Position numbers and translations under genes: made by a program
The notes under the pieces: generated by a model
Database searches by the model: none
Told to the model about the DNA's origin: nothing
What the model saw: only the letters and a program-made list of their open reading frames with translations
Origin: an uncultured Aureispira sp.
GTDB taxonomy: Bacteria; Bacteroidota; Bacteroidia; Chitinophagales; Saprospiraceae
Direction: 5' to 3'
Assembly (NCBI GenBank): GCA_905480075.1
Contig: CAJQOX010000244.1
Span: 1 to 35,670, forward strand
Length of the DNA: 35,670 bases
In this document: in pieces, positions 8,067 through 16,186 of the stretch
Layout of the letters: each line of letters begins with the position of its first letter
Numbering within the stretch: position 1 is the first letter of the stretch

Positions 8067-8086
8067 TATTCTATTCAAATAGAATA
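8067..8086. promoter_or_regulatory. 20-base perfect palindrome, candidate operator
   Basis: TATTCTATT at 8067-8075 and AATAGAATA at 8078-8086 are exact reverse complements around a CA centre. The site lies between two divergent genes, just upstream of the candidate promoter of the TIR-TPR-SDR gene. Its size suits a dimeric repressor or activator. There is no T-run, so a terminator is unlikely. In AT-rich DNA some palindromes arise by chance. Confidence 0.45.
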
Positions 8087-8359
8087 GTTGATCTTTGTTA
8101 AAAGTAATGTTTTTGTAGATAATAAAGAAAGTTATTAAACAATTTTTGTAATTTGATTTCTATAAGTCTGCCCTATTTATTTAAAAAAATTATATCTTGG
8201 AAGAATTACTTTAAGTTTTAAAAAATTAACTTTTGACGTTTTATAAACTGCGTTCTGTTCTAAATAAAATAGTCTGATTTTTTATCTTAGAATTTTTTAT
8301 GCATTCATCAATTTAAAAACAACAATTTTACAGATGATTATTAACACACATTTTTTATT

Positions 8360-9304
8360 TTGAAGGGAACAGTTATTAAATCAACCGGTAAGTGGTATAT
8401 TGTCAAACTCGAAGACGATCGCTTAATAGATTGTCGAATTAAGGGTAAATTCAGATTGGGGAAATTAAAGTTGACTAATCCTATTGCCGTGGGGGATATA
8501 GTATGGGTAGATCCTGAAAAAGGACTTGATACCGGCATGATTTCCAAATTATACCCCCGGACAAACTATGTCCTCAGGCAATCGACAAGAAAGAAGCACT
8601 TCATGCATTTGCTTGCTGCCAATATTGATCAGGCTTTTGTTATTGTAACCATTCAGAACCCAATGCTTAAACCCGGGTTTATTGATCGTTTTCTTCTGAC
8701 TACTGAATCTCACAATATTCCCAGTTATATTATTGTTAACAAGTCAGATATTTATACTGATGATGACAAAGTGATCCAAAAAGGTCTTGCTGCACTTTAT
8801 GAGGAGATAGGATATAAAACAATTTTGGTTTCTGCTTTCACCGGAGAAGGGATTGATGAATTAAAGGCCTTGCTTAAAGGGAAAATCACCTTGCTTTCGG
8901 GCCATTCAGGAGTCGGGAAGTCCTCTATTGTCAATGCTGTTGATAAAGAATTGGATATCTCAACTCAGGAAATTTCAGAGTATTCGGGCAAGGGAATTCA
9001 TACCACTACTTTTTCTCAGATGTATGAATTGAAAAAAGGTGGTTTTATAATAGATACGCCTGGCATTAAGGAAATGGGTTTTATTAATATGGAACCTATG
9101 GATGTGGCACATAATTTCAGAGAAATATTTGACTGTTCTGAACATTGTAAATATGGCAATTGCCTCCATGTAAATGAACCTCAATGTGCTGTAAAGGAAG
9201 CTGTGGAATCCGGCGCAATCAGTATCCTGCGCTATCAAAGTTATCTTTCTGTTCTTGATGACATATTTAACCAGAATTACTGGGAACGTCATACCGATTG
9301 GTGA
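8360..9304 (+). CDS. rsgA: Ribosome small-subunit GTPase RsgA (TTG start)
   Basis: A 314-residue circularly permuted GTPase that helps mature the 30S ribosomal subunit in the cytoplasm. Residues 1-70 form the OB fold (starting KGTVIKSTGKWYIV). The GTPase motifs are in permuted order: G4 NKSD 127-130, G1 GHSGVGKS 181-188 and G3 DTPG 232-235. The zinc knuckle is C263, C268, H270 and C276 (C-x4-C-x-H-x5-C), with another Cys at 259. Length is normal. The start is TTG at 8360: an in-frame TAA lies at 8342-8344 with no ATG between, and the protein aligns from its first residue with the family. Its divergent neighbour is the TIR-TPR-SDR gene; the forward neighbour 178 bases away is unrelated. Confidence 0.96.
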   Translation: MKGTVIKSTGKWYIVKLEDDRLIDCRIKGKFRLGKLKLTNPIAVGDIVWVDPEKGLDTGMISKLYPRTNYVLRQSTRKKHFMHLLAANIDQAFVIVTIQNPMLKPGFIDRFLLTTESHNIPSYIIVNKSDIYTDDDKVIQKGLAALYEEIGYKTILVSAFTGEGIDELKALLKGKITLLSGHSGVGKSSIVNAVDKELDISTQEISEYSGKGIHTTTFSQMYELKKGGFIIDTPGIKEMGFINMEPMDVAHNFREIFDCSEHCKYGNCLHVNEPQCAVKEAVESGAISILRYQSYLSVLDDIFNQNYWERHTDW

Positions 9305-9414
9305 ATCTACAGATTTAAATCCTTAGTAATGGGTGTTTTTTACTTACTCCGTATAAAAATTTCTTCCCGCATCCTGTTAATCTTGATTTTATAGTCAAAG
9401 TTCATATGATAATC

Positions 9415-9446
9415 TTGGTTTTCGTCGTTAAAAAAGTATATCTTTC
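9415..9446 (+). promoter_or_regulatory. Candidate promoter for the gene at 9482
   Basis: TTG at 9415-9417 is followed after 21 bases by TATCTTTC at 9439-9446, one mismatch from TAnnTTTG. The start codon is 35 bases downstream, a typical distance. Confidence 0.4.
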
Positions 9447-9481
9447 GTCAAATTTTATTCGCAATAAATCTATATTAGTTT

Positions 9482-10237
9482 ATGAATCTTCAGAATGTAA
9501 AAAAGAAGCTGGACAAAGTCAATCGTTTTTATACTTACCTTGAAAGTAATCAGGAAGATACTTCACGAATAGACCGTGATGCTCTGCTATCTTCAATAAG
9601 GTCTTTGTACGATGCCTGTTTTGATGATGCCGAAGATGTTGATGCTTCATTTGTGCCTGTGGCAGAGGAAAATACAGAAAAAAAACATACTGTCAAAAGT
9701 TCGGACAAGGGGACGAAACTTGTATTTAACAAAACTTCATCTGATCTTGGCGCTTCAACAATCGTCCAGGATGAAAAAAATAAATCTGACTTTCCTGATT
9801 TAGTGGATGCCATCACCGAATTGGAAGATAAAATACCCGATTCCCTTCCAAAAACCAAGCCTGTACTCAAAGAAAAAAAGGAGGTGGTACTTCAAGAATC
9901 GATACCCTCTGAATCTACCGCTTTTAATAATGATTATGAAGAGTTGTTTATGTTTAAAGCTGCTGCTGATTTGTCACAGAAGCTTAGTGAAACACCTCTG
10001 AAAAATTTAAACAAGGCATTGGGCTTAAACGAAAAATTTCTTTATATCAACGAGCTTTTTTCCGGAGATGTTTCTAAATTTCAGGCTTCTGTAAAAATTC
10101 TTAACGAAGGAAAAAGTTTTTCAACTGCCCGTAGTCATATAGAATCTGAGTTGATTGAACAATTTGGCTGGATGAAAAAACAAAAGAAAAGCCTTGCAAT
10201 GGATTTTGTGAAGTTGGTACGCAGGCGCTATTTATAG
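9482..10237 (+). CDS. Conserved Bacteroidota-type cytosolic protein, unknown function
   Basis: A 251-residue soluble protein without a signal peptide. Residues 1-50 are helical and charged (a possible coiled coil). Residues 55-150 are a long polar, low-complexity linker rich in Glu, Ser and Lys. Residues about 152-251 form a helical module: FMFKAAADLSQKLSETP, LNKALGLNEKFLYINELFSGD, FQASVKILNEGKSF, then a Trp near 223 and VKLVRRRYL at the end. From general knowledge, the 'alGlNErf.fi.eLF.GD...f..ai..LN' pattern recurs at the C-termini of uncharacterised Bacteroidota proteins; this is memory, not a search. It is followed 51 bases later by the membrane-protein gene at 10289 on the same strand, so co-transcription is possible. 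Confidence 0.75.
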   Translation: MNLQNVKKKLDKVNRFYTYLESNQEDTSRIDRDALLSSIRSLYDACFDDAEDVDASFVPVAEENTEKKHTVKSSDKGTKLVFNKTSSDLGASTIVQDEKNKSDFPDLVDAITELEDKIPDSLPKTKPVLKEKKEVVLQESIPSESTAFNNDYEELFMFKAAADLSQKLSETPLKNLNKALGLNEKFLYINELFSGDVSKFQASVKILNEGKSFSTARSHIESELIEQFGWMKKQKKSLAMDFVKLVRRRYL

Positions 10238-10288
10238 GATACCTTTACAGGTTTTTATTATTTTTTTTTAATTATTTTATATCAAAAA

Positions 10289-11443
10289 ATGCTCAGAAAA
10301 GTCCTTTTTGAAAATAAAAGTCAATGGCAGACTATCGGGGCTTCAGCTGGAATTTTTACAGGGCTGTTTTTGTTGCTTTTTGCCCTTCAGGTATATCTGG
10401 ATGTTCAGATTCTAAGCAAAGGGGCAAGGGATGATAATTTTCTTGTTATTAATAAAATATTTGAAAAAAATTATGGAAAATCCCTTGAGTTTTCTGTTGA
10501 GGAGTACAAAGAAATCAGTCAACAACCTTTCTTTAATGAAGTAGATGCCTTTGAGTCGAACAGGTTTAAAGTATCCCTTTCAAGCCGGGCTATGGGGTTC
10601 AGGACGCTTCTGTTTTTTCAATCACTTCCCACTTCTTTTCTGGGGGTCGACAGTAGTAGTTTTCATTGGAAACATGGAGATAAAATCCCTATTGTTTTAT
10701 CCTCCGATTACCTGGCCTTATATAACTTTGGTTTTGCACCGAGTCAGGGTTTGCCAAAATTCTCTGCCTCCTCTATTGGTTTTGTCGACTTCAAAATAAC
10801 TGTTACAGGGAAAGGCCGGCAGGAAACCTTTGATGCCTGGGTCTGTGGCTTTACTCCTAATGTCAACTCCATTCTTACTCCACAATCTTTTATGGCTTAT
10901 GCCAATCAAAAATTCGGGGAGGAGTCAGAGGCTAAACGGCCTTCTCAGGTAATCGCCTCTACAGATAACCCTTACTCTTTGGCGCTCGAAAATTTTTTGA
11001 CTGAAAAAAATTACGAAATATCGAGAGGGGGCTTGATAGGTGGTGAACTTAAAACCACCTTGTTTCTGCTTGTTTTTTTGATAGTCATTATTGGGACTAT
11101 TATAGTAGGCTTGGCCATGTTGGTGTTTATTCTCAATTTTCAGGTCTTGATTGCACAGGCTTCCTCCGATATTCAACTCCTTCTTCAACTCGGTTACAGA
11201 GATAATCAAATCGTGGCTGTTCTATCTCGGAACCTGATGTTTCTTTTTGGTTTTGTAGTTTTTTCTGTCATGGCAACCCTTCTTCCTCTCAAATATTTTT
11301 TGTCCCTCCTGATTGAAGAGCAAGGATATAGCGTTAGTTATTTTCTAAGCCCCTTCGTTTGTCTCGTCGGCTTGCTTTTTTGTCTGTTTTTTGTGCTGAT
11401 AAATGTAGCAAGTATTCGCAAAAATGTTCGGTTTCTTGCTTAA
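10289..11443 (+). CDS. FtsX/MacB-like four-helix membrane protein
   Basis: A 384-residue membrane protein. One helix lies at about 17-38, followed by a roughly 210-residue extracytoplasmic domain, then three helices near 255-285, 308-330 and 350-375. This topology (one helix, large periplasmic domain, three helices) is that of FtsX/MacB/LolC-type ABC permeases. The cytoplasmic loop 'DIQLLLQLGYRDNQI' resembles the loop that couples such permeases to their ATPase (typically '.e...lra.Ga....i'). No ATPase gene is nearby, so it may pair with an ATPase encoded elsewhere or act as an orphan. It follows the 9482 gene at 51 bases; a short ACCT/AGGT hairpin with T-rich sequence between them may attenuate read-through. 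Confidence 0.78.
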   Translation: MLRKVLFENKSQWQTIGASAGIFTGLFLLLFALQVYLDVQILSKGARDDNFLVINKIFEKNYGKSLEFSVEEYKEISQQPFFNEVDAFESNRFKVSLSSRAMGFRTLLFFQSLPTSFLGVDSSSFHWKHGDKIPIVLSSDYLALYNFGFAPSQGLPKFSASSIGFVDFKITVTGKGRQETFDAWVCGFTPNVNSILTPQSFMAYANQKFGEESEAKRPSQVIASTDNPYSLALENFLTEKNYEISRGGLIGGELKTTLFLLVFLIVIIGTIIVGLAMLVFILNFQVLIAQASSDIQLLLQLGYRDNQIVAVLSRNLMFLFGFVVFSVMATLLPLKYFLSLLIEEQGYSVSYFLSPFVCLVGLLFCLFFVLINVASIRKNVRFLA

Positions 11444-11478
11444 GTGATCTACTTGCAGATGTTAAGTCTTAAAAGTAA

Positions 11479-11510
11479 TTTTGAATAAATATTTGTTTTT
11501 TTTATCTTTG
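11479..11510 (+). promoter_or_regulatory. Strong match to the Bacteroidota promoter, for the gene at 11531
   Basis: TTTTG at 11479-11483 is followed after 19 bases by TATCTTTG at 11503-11510, an exact TAnnTTTG match. The ATG is 20 bases downstream. This is the best promoter in the window and supports the assignment to Bacteroidota. Confidence 0.75.
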
Positions 11511-11530
11511 TCTTTCAAAAAAAAATAAAT

Positions 11531-12235
11531 ATGAAATTTACAATTATTTGTTCCATACTCTTACTGATTTATGTTGATGCGCTGTCTCAAACAGGTGTTT
11601 ACGAATACAGAAGTAAATCTAAAAAAGAAGATATTCAACTCAATATCCGAAGAGATGGTTTCTTTTTTTATAGCCTGAATAAAGAATGGACAAATTGTGT
11701 TACTCAGGGAAAATGGAAAAAAGACGGACGCAAAAAAATTGTACTGAATTCCGATTTTCAACTCAGTAATTATGAAGTGGAAGAACTTGTGATTTCAAAT
11801 CAGGAAGGCAAATCTGTTGTAGTTCAAAGTAATGTAAAAGGGCAGAGTCCAACTACTATCTCCAGTATATTTATTAATGAAGACGAAACTGCCGCTTTTA
11901 TGTTAGATGGAGAAACTGGCTTTGCCATGATGGAAGAAAAACAGAAAATACTGCTTGCTCTTTCAGGTTCTCAGAGAGACAGTCTTGAAAATATGGACGA
12001 TAAAAGGTTTTATGTTTTTTTTGGGAAACAGAAAATTAAAACCCTTACTATGATTTTTGACCTCAAGGAAATAACATATACCGTAAAGAACCCCAAGGCA
12101 AATAAATTTATCATCAATACTGCCTTCTCGCCAAATTCTGCCTATCATTATATGAAAGATGTTGAGTACTTTTTTGATGATAAATCTATCCATGAATCGG
12201 GTAGAAATATTAAACTAAAAAAGAAAAAAAGATAA
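11531..12235 (+). CDS. Secreted protein of unknown function
   Basis: A 234-residue exported protein. Residues 1-20 are a signal peptide (cleavage after DALSQ). The mature part begins GVYEYRSKSKKEDIQLNI and is predicted to be mostly beta strand, with a 'G.W' strand pair (QGKWKKDG) as seen in small lipocalin-like proteins. The C-terminus is very basic (KLKKKKR), so surface sorting by a T9SS domain is not indicated. It has its own good promoter and stands alone: a stem-loop follows it and the next gene is 312 bases away. I do not recognise the family. Confidence 0.75.
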   Translation: MKFTIICSILLLIYVDALSQTGVYEYRSKSKKEDIQLNIRRDGFFFYSLNKEWTNCVTQGKWKKDGRKKIVLNSDFQLSNYEVEELVISNQEGKSVVVQSNVKGQSPTTISSIFINEDETAAFMLDGETGFAMMEEKQKILLALSGSQRDSLENMDDKRFYVFFGKQKIKTLTMIFDLKEITYTVKNPKANKFIINTAFSPNSAYHYMKDVEYFFDDKSIHESGRNIKLKKKKR

Positions 12236-12547
12236 GGAGAGTCCCGTTGTTTTTAGGTAATAAAAATAAAAAAAGGTTTGCAAAACTTTCGTTCTACAAA
12301 CCTTATAATCACCAAAAATCAATCAATTAAATCATAAAACCTTAGATGTTTATTTTGCCTTTTAAGACTTGCTCAATATCTAATGTTTTACAACGATAAC
12401 CCGAAAGTATAAAATATTTCATAAACCACCAAAACTATTTTCATTTTAATAGTTTATTTTTGTTTTTTGTTTGTCAGGTGTTTTAATTATTTTATATTTT
12501 CTTTGAGTAATACTTTGTGTTCACCTTTTTAAATTCAATTAATTGTT
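12236..12547. other. 312-base intergenic region with a stem-loop
   Basis: No gene is supported. AAGGTTTG (12273-12280) pairs with CAAACCTT (12297-12304) across a 16-base loop. An A-run precedes the stem (12262-12274) and no T-run follows, so on the forward strand it is not a classic terminator; read on the reverse strand it would be, but no reverse gene enters here. TATTTTTG at 12455-12462 fits the -7 consensus but has no TTG at the right distance. Confidence 0.5.
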
Positions 12548-14146
12548 ATGGCTAAGCTCCTGTCTTTCTGTTTGTTTTTCATTTTATTGACTATTATTTC
12601 TTGCTCTGATAATACCTCTTCGACTCAAAATGAAACCCTGAATGATTCTGATCCTGTGGTTGAATCCGAACCGGTGGTTTTATCAAATGTTGCTGAATTC
12701 GAGATTCAAAAATCAATAAAACGGAACAAATTAAACCTCAAAGAAATTAATAGCCGTGCTGCTGCTTTTAAAGCAGAATTTGGCTCATTATACGATAACT
12801 TACCTTATGTCACCTTTATTAATAATCAACTTTACTTTTATGTGATACAAGGTAAATGGGGTAATTCCAACCTAAAGGATGCAGGGAGTATAAAGAAAGG
12901 GGAATATAAAATGGGACTCGTTGATGATAAAAATACTATTATAATTCCTGTGGAATATGATAAAATATCTAATATGGGTGGCCTTGCCTATAATCTAATT
13001 GAGGTTGAAAAAGGGGGTAAATATGGTGTGTTCGATATCAAGGGGAATGAATTGCTGAAAGCGGAATTTGATGCTTTATTCCCTTATGAAGCGAATGAAA
13101 ATGTATGGTTACAAATTAAAAAAGATAATTCTTATGGTTGGTTGAATAAAAACGGAGATTTCAGCTTTGATAAAAATTCACATCCTGATAATAAGTTATT
13201 TAGTGCACCTGCGGGTTCAGACCTGATTAAAAGCTGGTCTTTTAATTCACAAAATGATTTGTTTCATCCTGTATTTGAACCATTTGTTGAATTTTTTGAT
13301 GACGAACCTTCCAATGGAAACGGGATTATTTTTACCCCTTCCTATTTGTATAACCTTGGAATTGTTGATGAATTTCAATCCGATTGGATGGTAGTTGAAT
13401 CTGATTTCGGTCTGGTCAATTCTGAAGTTAAAGTTTCTGCTGTTGCTGAAGATATTAGTGGTTTCAGTGCTTTATGGGCTGTTTTCAAATCTTCCTTTTT
13501 AGATGTCCGTGATTATGGGGATGAATTGGAACAACTTATCATCGTATCTGAAGATATGGAACCTGCCGATAAATTAAAATTTACAGAATCAGGTATGATC
13601 TGTGGATCAGAAAACAGTATCAGGGCACTTGAGAATAATTTAATAGAAACTTGTCAGATGGGAAAAAATAATTACGAATATTATTCTGAAATGCCGGTTT
13701 ACAGGTATTTTTCTGTTGATGAAAAAGGGAAGCTCAATAAGCTTGATGTTAAAGGTGATTTCCCCTCTTCAAGAACTACCTTGCTTACTGAAGATCATCT
13801 CAAGGGATGTTTTATCAGAGATGTTACCGATGCTGAAATTAATGAAAATGACCTGGACGAAGATTATTTTAATTATGCCATCAGCAGTCATCTGTCCATA
13901 AAAGATCTGGACATCATGAGAAATGAAATTTTTGCTGTACATGGCTATATTTTTTCAAATCCCGATTATCAGGAATATTTTAAATCAAAAGAATGGTATA
14001 AACCCCTGTATGAAAATGTAGAGGATAAATTATCAGATATCGAAAAGTCAAATATCCGGTTCCTTAAGAAGATGACAAAAAAAATGGCAGGGAAAGAGGG
14101 AGAATACACTAAGGCTGAATTTTCAGTTTATGTTGCAGCAGGTTGA
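12548..14146 (+). CDS. Lipoprotein with WG repeats and a C-terminal YARHG domain
   Basis: A 532-residue lipoprotein with a signal peptide and lipobox IISC (lipidated Cys19). After a polar tether, residues about 120-208 contain three WG-type repeats: KMGLVDDKNTIIIPVEYDKI, KYGVFDIKGNELLKAEFDAL and SYGWLNKNGDF, each a beta unit as in KWG/WG proteins. Residues 220-440 are a mixed domain I do not recognise. Residues about 448-508 are a YARHG domain: MRNEIFAVHGYIFSNPDYQEYF then KEWYKP, with His465 at the signature position (here AVHG in place of ARHG). YARHG domains are extracellular and of unknown role, often in lipoproteins. It is followed by the membrane-protein gene whose likely start is 35 bases downstream, so the two may be co-transcribed. 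Confidence 0.85.
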   Translation: MAKLLSFCLFFILLTIISCSDNTSSTQNETLNDSDPVVESEPVVLSNVAEFEIQKSIKRNKLNLKEINSRAAAFKAEFGSLYDNLPYVTFINNQLYFYVIQGKWGNSNLKDAGSIKKGEYKMGLVDDKNTIIIPVEYDKISNMGGLAYNLIEVEKGGKYGVFDIKGNELLKAEFDALFPYEANENVWLQIKKDNSYGWLNKNGDFSFDKNSHPDNKLFSAPAGSDLIKSWSFNSQNDLFHPVFEPFVEFFDDEPSNGNGIIFTPSYLYNLGIVDEFQSDWMVVESDFGLVNSEVKVSAVAEDISGFSALWAVFKSSFLDVRDYGDELEQLIIVSEDMEPADKLKFTESGMICGSENSIRALENNLIETCQMGKNNYEYYSEMPVYRYFSVDEKGKLNKLDVKGDFPSSRTTLLTEDHLKGCFIRDVTDAEINENDLDEDYFNYAISSHLSIKDLDIMRNEIFAVHGYIFSNPDYQEYFKSKEWYKPLYENVEDKLSDIEKSNIRFLKKMTKKMAGKEGEYTKAEFSVYVAAG

Positions 14147-14181
14147 TTTTTATTATTGAATCATTACCCTTATTAGTAATT

Positions 14182-14823
14182 ATGCTCTTCAAAAAATTTA
14201 TCAAGCTTTTTTTCTTGCTTTTAATTCTGTTGACGGCATTTTTAATAACAACTGCAGGTTTCAGGCACTTCTATCCTTTGTACGGAGTTTCCTCTTTTAT
14301 GCAGGGGAAACAACCTTTTTTTACTGTTTACCTTCCTGCGGTATATGGTCATGTTCTTACAGGTGGCTTTCTGATGTTTATAGGGCTTTTGGGGTTTTCT
14401 GATTTTATTAGAAATAATTATATCGGTTTCCACCGACTGACAGGAAAGATATATGTTGGCCTTATTCTTTTTGTTTCTGCACCCTGTGCCTTTGTTATGG
14501 CCGTTTTTGCCGATGGGGGGGCACCTGTGAAAATCTGTTTTGTTCTGTTAACTGTTTTTTGGTGGCTTTTTACATGGCGTGCCTATTTTTATGTAAAAAA
14601 AGGAAACCTTACCGAACATAAACAATTTATGCTGAGAAGTTATTCCCTTTTACTTTCAGCAATTTGCCTCCGGCTTTATTCTTTTTTTTGGGTCTTGTCA
14701 GGGGGGACTAAAGGTCCTGAGGTATATGTATATCTTGCCTGGTTCAGCTGGGTGCCCAATTTAATTTTTACTGAAATCTATCTGTATATCAACAATAAAA
14801 AAAAGCCACACAATATTTATTGA
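14182..14823 (+). CDS. DUF2306-like six-helix membrane protein
   Basis: A 213-residue membrane protein with helices near 7-26, 52-71, 86-109, 116-134, 152-172 and 183-203. Key features match DUF2306: a His in the second helix (YGHVLTG, His57), 'GFHRLTGKIYVG' (His84, Arg85), 'EHKQFMLRSY' (His146, Arg152) and 'AICLRLYSFFW'. The conserved His residues in helices suggest heme or metal binding, as proposed for similar four-His membrane families; this is inference. I chose the ATG at 14182. A TTG at 14143 overlaps the upstream stop codon and would add 13 residues, but the ATG gives a clean basic-then-hydrophobic N-terminus. The last codons form the left arm of a terminator hairpin. Confidence 0.82.
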   Translation: MLFKKFIKLFFLLLILLTAFLITTAGFRHFYPLYGVSSFMQGKQPFFTVYLPAVYGHVLTGGFLMFIGLLGFSDFIRNNYIGFHRLTGKIYVGLILFVSAPCAFVMAVFADGGAPVKICFVLLTVFWWLFTWRAYFYVKKGNLTEHKQFMLRSYSLLLSAICLRLYSFFWVLSGGTKGPEVYVYLAWFSWVPNLIFTEIYLYINNKKKPHNIY

Positions 14824-14832
14824 GTGGCTTTT
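14801..14832. terminator. Bidirectional terminator between convergent genes
   Basis: AAAAGCCAC (14801-14809) pairs with GTGGCTTTT (14824-14832). The stem is flanked by A-runs on the left and T-runs on the right, so it works on both strands. It ends the forward DUF2306-like gene (overlapping its last codons) and the reverse gene at 14848. Confidence 0.85.
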
Positions 14833-14847
14833 GTATCTGAATAGTAA

Positions 14848-15342
14848 TTAAGATTTTTTCTTTTTCTCCTTAGGTGCGGGAATCATTGTCCATCGGAAAA
14901 GCCCCTTGTTCAATATCTGTTCTATTACTAATTCATCTTTTTCTGACCGTATTACCCTGAAATCATTGAACCCATTAAGTCCTACAAATTGTATAGAGTC
15001 ATTTTTAATGTGATAATTGAAAATCCGGTCGTTTCCTCCCATTTCCATCTTAAAAACATTGGTAATTTCCATTACTTTTTTTGTTTTTTCATTTCCTTTG
15101 GCATCGACAATTTTCTTGTTCTTTTTTTCTTTGAAAACAGAAAACTCCATCGTCACATCTCCAATAATTTGTTTTACTTTTAATTCTTTACCATCTTTAA
15201 TCAGTTTGTCACATTGCCATTTATTCACCTTTACAATAGTTTTGGCAATCTTCTTATCTTCTTTGTCCTGTGCAAAAGTTTGTGTTCCTGAGAGAAAAAT
15301 TAAAAAAATTACAAACATACTTGCATTGAATAATTTTTGCAT
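14848..15342 (-). CDS. Small exported lysine-rich protein, lipocalin-like pattern
   Basis: A 164-residue protein with a signal peptide of about 25 residues (cleavage after QTFAQ). The mature part has alternating strands: IVKVNKWQCDKLIKDGK, VTMEFSVFKEKK, VMEITNVFKME, RIFNYHIKNDSIQFV, DELVIEQI and FRWTMIPA, as in small lipocalin-like or META-like domains of Bacteroidota. The C-terminus is PKEKKKKS. It is strongly basic with one Cys (in KWQCDKL). The terminator at 14801 closes it. A 15-base palindrome lies just upstream (15360-15374). The next reverse gene, 15619-16005, encodes a protein with a similar strand layout, though the two are not clearly homologous. Confidence 0.72.
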   Translation of the reverse strand: MQKLFNASMFVIFLIFLSGTQTFAQDKEDKKIAKTIVKVNKWQCDKLIKDGKELKVKQIIGDVTMEFSVFKEKKNKKIVDAKGNEKTKKVMEITNVFKMEMGGNDRIFNYHIKNDSIQFVGLNGFNDFRVIRSEKDELVIEQILNKGLFRWTMIPAPKEKKKKS

Positions 15343-15359
15343 AATATTTAGTTTTATCT

Positions 15360-15374
15360 ACAGTTATAAACTGT
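15360..15374. promoter_or_regulatory. 15-base palindrome upstream of the gene at 14848-15342
   Basis: ACAGTT, ATA, AACTGT: a perfect six-base-arm palindrome 17 bases before the start codon of the reverse gene. It could be an operator or a 5' leader hairpin. TTTT follows on the forward strand, but no forward gene enters here, so a terminator role is unlikely. Confidence 0.35.
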
Positions 15375-15618
15375 TTTTAAGATTTTAAATAAATTGTTGA
15401 AAAGGATGAAAACATCTGACTATATAAAGGACAATAAATAATAAGAGAAAACCAATAAGTTTCAGATGGATTAATAATTAAGATAACACAGATTTAAATA
15501 GAAATCAATTTTTATGTTCTATTATTATACCAAAAAAATAATTTTAAGGGGTTTTTCTCAGATTATGACGTTCAGGCAGGTATTATGTATAGAAAATGAA
15601 GAAAATAATTTGGTTTTG

Positions 15619-16005
15619 CTACCGGTGTAAATACCAATTCAGTTTTTCAGAACTTAAAACCAAGGTATCTTTTTTTAGTTTTGATATTTTCATCATCGGG
15701 AATTTAGGATTTTGCGGGTATTTTATACTGTCCCCCTCGATTTTATATTTAACACTGTCCGGTGGTGGCGAGGGTTGTTCATTCAGGGTTTTTATTCTAT
15801 ATCCCTCCTTTGTAAATTCATACTGAGGGTATCCCATGTATTCACCAGGCATTACCCTTCCGTCATTAAACCTGAAAGCAGTAACCTTCCAAACGCCGTA
15901 AAAGGTATTTAATTCTGATTCCTTTTTTGCAGACGCTGAATTTTTAGTAGTTTTACATGACAGCATAATTAAAAAAAATGATGTCGCAACAAGTATAGTT
16001 TTCAT
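15619..16005 (-). CDS. Small lipoprotein, lipocalin-like
   Basis: A 128-residue lipoprotein with signal peptide and lipobox MLSC (lipidated Cys17). After a short polar tether the mature domain starts FYGVWKVTAFRFNDGR, a 'G.W.v' strand typical of lipocalin-like domains, followed by YEFTKEGYRIKTL, DSVKYKIEGDSIKYP, and KISKLKKDTLVLSS as further strands. The ending 'DTLVLSSEKLNWYLHR' also fits this type, where the last strands report 'l....l.l.....'. It is probably a ligand-binding or structural envelope protein; ligand unknown. It is divergent from the TPR gene at 16187. Confidence 0.72.
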   Translation of the reverse strand: MKTILVATSFFLIMLSCKTTKNSASAKKESELNTFYGVWKVTAFRFNDGRVMPGEYMGYPQYEFTKEGYRIKTLNEQPSPPPDSVKYKIEGDSIKYPQNPKFPMMKISKLKKDTLVLSSEKLNWYLHR

Positions 16006-16186
16006 GATTCACCTTATCTTTAAAAATTTTTTTAATACAAGAAAGATAATTTCCCTTATTTATCGGCTAATATATGTTTTATTTGTTTTTTATGAAACAA
16101 GAACAAGTTATTAAAGTATAATTTAATAAGAACGGCTGTAGAAGTTTTTTATTTTATGATATTCTTATCCTAAATTCAACTTTCTT

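Larger units (their letters stand above)
7942..8359. other. 418-base AT-rich region between divergent genes
   Basis: This region separates the reverse-strand TIR-TPR-SDR gene from the forward rsgA gene. It has no supported gene. It holds a candidate reverse promoter (8022-8051) and a 20-base palindrome (8067-8086), described separately. A looser sequence at about 8253-8273 (TTCTGTTCTAAATAAAATAG) shares some of the palindrome's pattern. I found no clear TAnnTTTG element for rsgA. Confidence 0.55.

Noticed and set aside
12273..12304. Stem-loop after the secreted protein gene as a terminator
   Set aside because: No T-run on the forward side; only the reverse reading fits, where no gene enters. 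Kept as a note in the gap entry.
14143..14181. TTG start for the DUF2306-like gene overlapping the upstream stop
   Set aside because: The ATG at 14182 gives a better N-terminus; the overlap is only possible with a rare start.
15312..15319. Reverse-strand TATGTTTG, an exact -7 match
   Set aside because: It lies inside the coding region of the gene it would serve, downstream of the start codon.
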